A stretch of 64,000 nt of DNA from NCBI GenBank assembly GCA_004298045.1, contig SCRM01000015.1, forward strand, positions 1 to 64,000, in the 5' to 3' direction. Under the pieces are notes generated by a model. That model saw only the letters and a program-made list of their open reading frames with translations, was not told the origin of the DNA and did no database searches. Made by a program: the position numbers and the translations under genes. Below are positions 61,151-64,000 of this stretch, piece after piece. Numbering within the stretch: the first letter of the stretch is position 1; each line of letters starts with the position of its first letter. This DNA comes from Rhodanobacter sp. (lineage in GTDB: Bacteria > Pseudomonadota > Gammaproteobacteria > Xanthomonadales > Rhodanobacteraceae).

Positions 61151-61675
61151 TCAGTCGAAACGCATGCCGACCAAGGCCATGGTTTCGCCGCGGTTGGGTT
61201 TGTGCAGCTTCGCGTTGGAGATGTGGCGAACGCTGAAACTGAAACGGCGCCATTGCCAGCCCAGCGTGCTGACGAACTCGTAGGCACTGCTCAGCGCCTG
61301 GGTGCGGCCAGTGTGCAGCGCCGCCTGGAAACTGAAATACAGCGGGTGATACCAGTCTCCCTCCGTGCCCAGGCGAAACCGTGCACCCGCTGCGCCAAGC
61401 CAGATGTCATCGCTGGTGCCATAGCGGGCGTGCCGAAACTGGCCGAGGTCGCGCCCGCCGATCCAGCCCGCCGTTGCATCCGGTGCCCAGGTAAGCGTGC
61501 CGATGCCCAGCGGATGCGGCGCCCAAGTGGCGTCGACGAACACGGCGTTGGCGCCGTAGCTGTTCATGTAACTGCGACCGGCCTGCACCTGCCATTCGGC
61601 GGCTGTTGCCGGCAATGCCGCCACCCCCAACGTAACCGCCGCCAAAAGACGACCGCAGCGCGAAATCCTGCTCAT
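61151..61675 (-). CDS. pagL: Lipid A 3-O-deacylase PagL-like
   Basis: A 174-residue outer-membrane barrel enzyme. Signal peptide of 26 residues (ending ATAA), eight-strand barrel pattern, and the C-terminal catalytic set His151, Ser153, Asn154 and Glu164 in RHISNAKLHKPNRGETM. PagL removes the 3-O-linked acyl chain of lipid A, which lowers TLR4 signalling. Spacing of His, Ser and Glu matches the Pseudomonas enzyme closely. The gene stands alone. Confidence 0.85.
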   Translation of the reverse strand: MSRISRCGRLLAAVTLGVAALPATAAEWQVQAGRSYMNSYGANAVFVDATWAPHPLGIGTLTWAPDATAGWIGGRDLGQFRHARYGTSDDIWLGAAGARFRLGTEGDWYHPLYFSFQAALHTGRTQALSSAYEFVSTLGWQWRRFSFSVRHISNAKLHKPNRGETMALVGMRFD

Positions 61676-61751
61676 AACGAATACCCTTCAATAGCCCTCA
61701 CTCAACTTCCTAAACTGTACTGAACGGTATTTCAAAACAGCGTGATGACGG

Positions 61752-61903
61752 GGCGGGATTGGGGTGCGGGATTGGGGGATTGGGGATACGCAAAAGCCAC
61801 CTGCTGCGACGTGCCTTGGTTGGTTGCCCATCCCCACGGATCCCTTTGCCGCCTGCGCGATGCGGCTCTTGCCAATCCCCAATCCCGTCTCCCCAATCCC
61901 GCC
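61752..61903. repeat. Inverted pair of GGGATTGGGG repeats
   Basis: The left arm (61752-61795) has three units (GGCGGGATTGGGG, CGGGATTGGGG, GATTGGGGATACG). The right arm (61866-61903) has the reverse complement units (CCAATCCCCAATCCCG, CCCCAATCCCGCC). They enclose about 70 bp without features. The element fills the gap between pagL and the M16 gene. It belongs to the family at 40791 and 48765. Confidence 0.72.
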
Positions 61904-61904
61904 G

Positions 61905-63395
61905 TCAGTGCTGCGCGACCTGCGGCCGCAGATTTGCGCTGTCGAGGTTGAGCGTGCCGGCGTCCAGCAGCAGCGCCTTGGCGTTGGCCTTTTGCAGCGC
62001 CGGGGCGAACTGTGCGGCGTCGCCTACCACCACCAGGTGCAGGTGCTTGGCGCCAAGCCATTCGTGGGCATAACGGGTGACCTCTTTCGGCGTCACCGCT
62101 TGCACCCGCGCCGCATAGCTGCCGATGTCGGCCAGCGGCAACCCGTACACCGCCAGATCGCCCACCTGCTGCGCCAACCCGGCGGTGGTTTCCAGGCTGC
62201 GCCCATAGCCGCCGATGAGGGTGGCCTTGCGCGCCGCCAGCTCGGCGGCCGCCACCGGCTCGTCGCCCAACTGGGCAAACTGCTGGCGCATCAGCGCCAC
62301 CACCTCGGGCGCGGACGGGTTCTTGGTTTGCGCGGCCGCCAGCCACAGGCCGGTATCGGCCAGCGGCTGCAGCCGGCTCGAAGCGCCGTAGGAAAGCCCG
62401 CGCTTGATGCGAATCTCCTGGTTGAGCCGCGCCGAGTACGAGCCACCCAGCACCGCGTTGGCCACCACCCCGGCGTAATAGCTCGGGTCCTTGCGCGGCG
62501 GCGCAATGTGCGCGGCCACCACGCCGGCCTGGCCGGCACCGTGCTGGTCGATCAGCACCAGCGCCGGCAGCACGCTCGACGTGGTGCTGGCCGGCTTGGT
62601 CGGCAGCGGCGTCGCTGGTTTTTGCCAATCGCCAAACCCGACCTGCGCCAAGTCCATGGCCTGCACTGGCGTGATGTCGCCGGCCAGCACGAGGATGGCG
62701 TTGTCGGGGCGATACAGCAGCGCGTGCAGGCGCACCACGTCATCGCGGGTAATGCGTGCAATCGAGGCCGGCGTGCCGGTGCGCGAGTGGCCGTAGGCGC
62801 CGCCGCCAAACACGCCACGCCCGGCGGCGAGCGAGGCCAGCGCCACCGGCTGGCTGAGCGCAAGGCGCACGTCGTCCTCGGCCTGCGTCTGCGCGCGCTT
62901 GAGCTCGGCCGGCGCAAAGTCCGGATGACGCACGACGCTGGCCAGCAGCTTGAGTGCCTGCGGCAGCTTGGGCGTGGTGACGGTGATGCCCAGCGCGCTT
63001 TCATCCCAGCCGGCGGCGGCTTCGAGTGAACCACCGAGCGCTTCGGCCGCGGCGGCAATCTGCGGCGCGCTTTTGCCTGCGGCGCCGCGGGTCAAGAGGT
63101 TGGCGGTGAGGTCGGCAAGGCCGGCTTTTTGCACCGGGTCCATCTCGCCGCCGCTGCGCACGATGAGACGCGCGGTCACCAGCGGCAGATCGGCGCGGCG
63201 CACGCTGATGACCCGCAGCCCATTCGGCAGGGTTTGCATGCTGGGCACGGGCACTTGCAACGCAGCTGCGGGGCCGGACACCGGCGGCGCGGTCGGAAAT
63301 TCGGTCGGTGCTGCGTCGGCGGCTGCGGCCACCAGCGGCAGGAGTCCGAGCGCGGCTCCCAGGAGGACACCGTGCGACCAGGCAAGGCGGCTCAT
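61905..63395 (-). CDS. M16 peptidase family protein, non-catalytic subunit
   Basis: A 496-residue secreted M16 homologue with signal peptide (ending AAA near 26) and two M16 halves. The position of the zinc motif HxxEH reads GLADLTANLL, so it lacks the catalytic ligands. The second half keeps NQEIRIKRGLSYGASS, the R/Y substrate loop. Such proteins pair with an active M16 protein. The start (63395) overlaps the stop of the upstream M16 gene as ATGA, which fits a heterodimer. Confidence 0.87.
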   Translation of the reverse strand: MSRLAWSHGVLLGAALGLLPLVAAAADAAPTEFPTAPPVSGPAAALQVPVPSMQTLPNGLRVISVRRADLPLVTARLIVRSGGEMDPVQKAGLADLTANLLTRGAAGKSAPQIAAAAEALGGSLEAAAGWDESALGITVTTPKLPQALKLLASVVRHPDFAPAELKRAQTQAEDDVRLALSQPVALASLAAGRGVFGGGAYGHSRTGTPASIARITRDDVVRLHALLYRPDNAILVLAGDITPVQAMDLAQVGFGDWQKPATPLPTKPASTTSSVLPALVLIDQHGAGQAGVVAAHIAPPRKDPSYYAGVVANAVLGGSYSARLNQEIRIKRGLSYGASSRLQPLADTGLWLAAAQTKNPSAPEVVALMRQQFAQLGDEPVAAAELAARKATLIGGYGRSLETTAGLAQQVGDLAVYGLPLADIGSYAARVQAVTPKEVTRYAHEWLGAKHLHLVVVGDAAQFAPALQKANAKALLLDAGTLNLDSANLRPQVAQH

Positions 63396-64000
63396 TTCGC
63401 ATCTCCCTTGGCGCCGGATTTTTGCGGCTCGTAGTCGATGGTGACGCTGCGCGCATCGGTCACGTAGTGGCGCAGCACACGGTGCACGTCCTTCGCGGTC
63501 ACCGCCTGCAAGGCGGCAAGGTCGTCGTTGGCGCGCGCCGGGCTGCCCTCGACCAGCGCGGCCTGGCCAAGGGCAAACGCCGTGCCTTGCGCGGTCTGGC
63601 GCTGCTTGAGCGTCGCGGTCAAGAGCTGGGTCTTCACCTTCTCCAATTCAGTGTCGGAAATTGGCTGGGTCGCCAGCCAGATCAGCTCGCTGTGCAACAG
63701 CTTGGCCGCCTGCTTCACGGTATGGCCGCTGGCGAGAATCGCATACACGGTGAACAGCCCCGGCCCCACGCGGCCATCGGCATCGGCGCCCACCTGCTGG
63801 GCCACCTGGTGGCGATACACCAGCGACTGGTACAACCGCGAGGATTTCCCCTGCGCCAGGATCGCCGCAGCCACCTGCAGCGGAATCAGATCCTTGACGT
63901 CGGCCGCGGACGGAATCAGCCAGGTCATCGCCACCGCCGGCAGCGGCGCAGTAGCGCTGGTCACGGTGTACTGCGCGCTCTTGCGCCGCTTGGGCTCCTG
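63392..64000 (-). CDS. M16 peptidase family protein, C-terminal part (partial)
   Basis: The visible 202 residues are the C-terminal half of an M16 protein. They start with QEPKRRKSAQYTV and continue with LQVAAAILAQGKSSRLYQSL, ISDTELEKVKTQLL and VHRVLRHYVTDARSVTIDYE. The N-terminal half, which should carry HxxEH, lies outside the window, so catalytic status cannot be read. Since the coupled downstream protein lacks the zinc motif, this one is likely the active partner. Confidence 0.85.
   Translation of the reverse strand, partial: QEPKRRKSAQYTVTSATAPLPAVAMTWLIPSAADVKDLIPLQVAAAILAQGKSSRLYQSLVYRHQVAQQVGADADGRVGPGLFTVYAILASGHTVKQAAKLLHSELIWLATQPISDTELEKVKTQLLTATLKQRQTAQGTAFALGQAALVEGSPARANDDLAALQAVTAKDVHRVLRHYVTDARSVTIDYEPQKSGAKGDAK

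Noticed and set aside
1..64000. CRISPR arrays, insertion sequences, prophage genes or rRNA
   Set aside because: No regularly spaced repeats, transposase, integrase or phage structural genes, and no rRNA sequence were recognised on either strand.

Overview
The window is high-GC DNA with densely packed, often translationally coupled genes. It most resembles a steroid-degrading gammaproteobacterium, probably of the Xanthomonadales/Lysobacterales. That placement is an inference from the AlgZ/AlgR-like pair beside hemC, paired M61 and S9 peptidases, an MdtABC-type pump, and intergenic GGGATTCGGGAT/GGGATTGGGG repeats. No 16S or other decisive marker is present.

Region 1 (1-21.5 kb) is a steroid catabolism cluster of the 9,10-seco type. 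On the minus strand lie a partial prpB, an Old Yellow Enzyme, an NTF2/SnoaL-like protein and two SDRs (1-3707), then hsaD-hsaE-hsaG-hsaF-SDR (4158-8595), then a flavin reductase hsaB carrying an extra MarR-like domain (8780-9760). On the plus strand lie hsaA, a 3-ketosteroid delta1-dehydrogenase, a second FAD steroid dehydrogenase, a 3beta/17beta-HSD-like SDR, kshB and a FadD3-like CoA ligase (9950-18081). A side-chain module follows: a thiolase-fold aldolase candidate, a DUF35-MaoC fusion and an MFS transporter (18214-21552). Four copies of a 7-6-7 inverted repeat (CATCGTC-N6-GACGATG and variants) sit 55-70 bp upstream of four transcription units, which suggests one unknown regulator controls the cluster. 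hsaC and kshA are not in the window.

Region 2 (21.5-22.4 kb) is a non-coding stretch with visibly lower GC. It holds tRNA-Arg(CCG) and a displaced copy of that tRNA's 5' half, which has become one side of a perfect hairpin.

Region 3 (22.4-41 kb) holds two tandem M61 aminopeptidases with PDZ-like ends, an amino acid permease, a coupled operon of an LtaS-like sulfatase, a YhhN lysoplasmalogenase-like protein and an AGMO-like hydroxylase (a possible ether-lipid module), and an MdtABC-type RND pump. A cytochrome c and a 145-bp nested palindrome complete it.

Region 4 (41-64 kb) is mostly housekeeping and envelope genes: a YccA/BI-1 protein, small DUF proteins, a WYL regulator, a DUF481 outer-membrane protein, hemC with an AlgZ/AlgR-like pair interrupted by a YoeB remnant, an esterase, a cupin, two S9 peptidases, a membrane-TlpA fusion, a MarR-NodT-EmrA-EmrB efflux operon, a GNAT, PagL, and an M16 peptidase pair cut by the window end.
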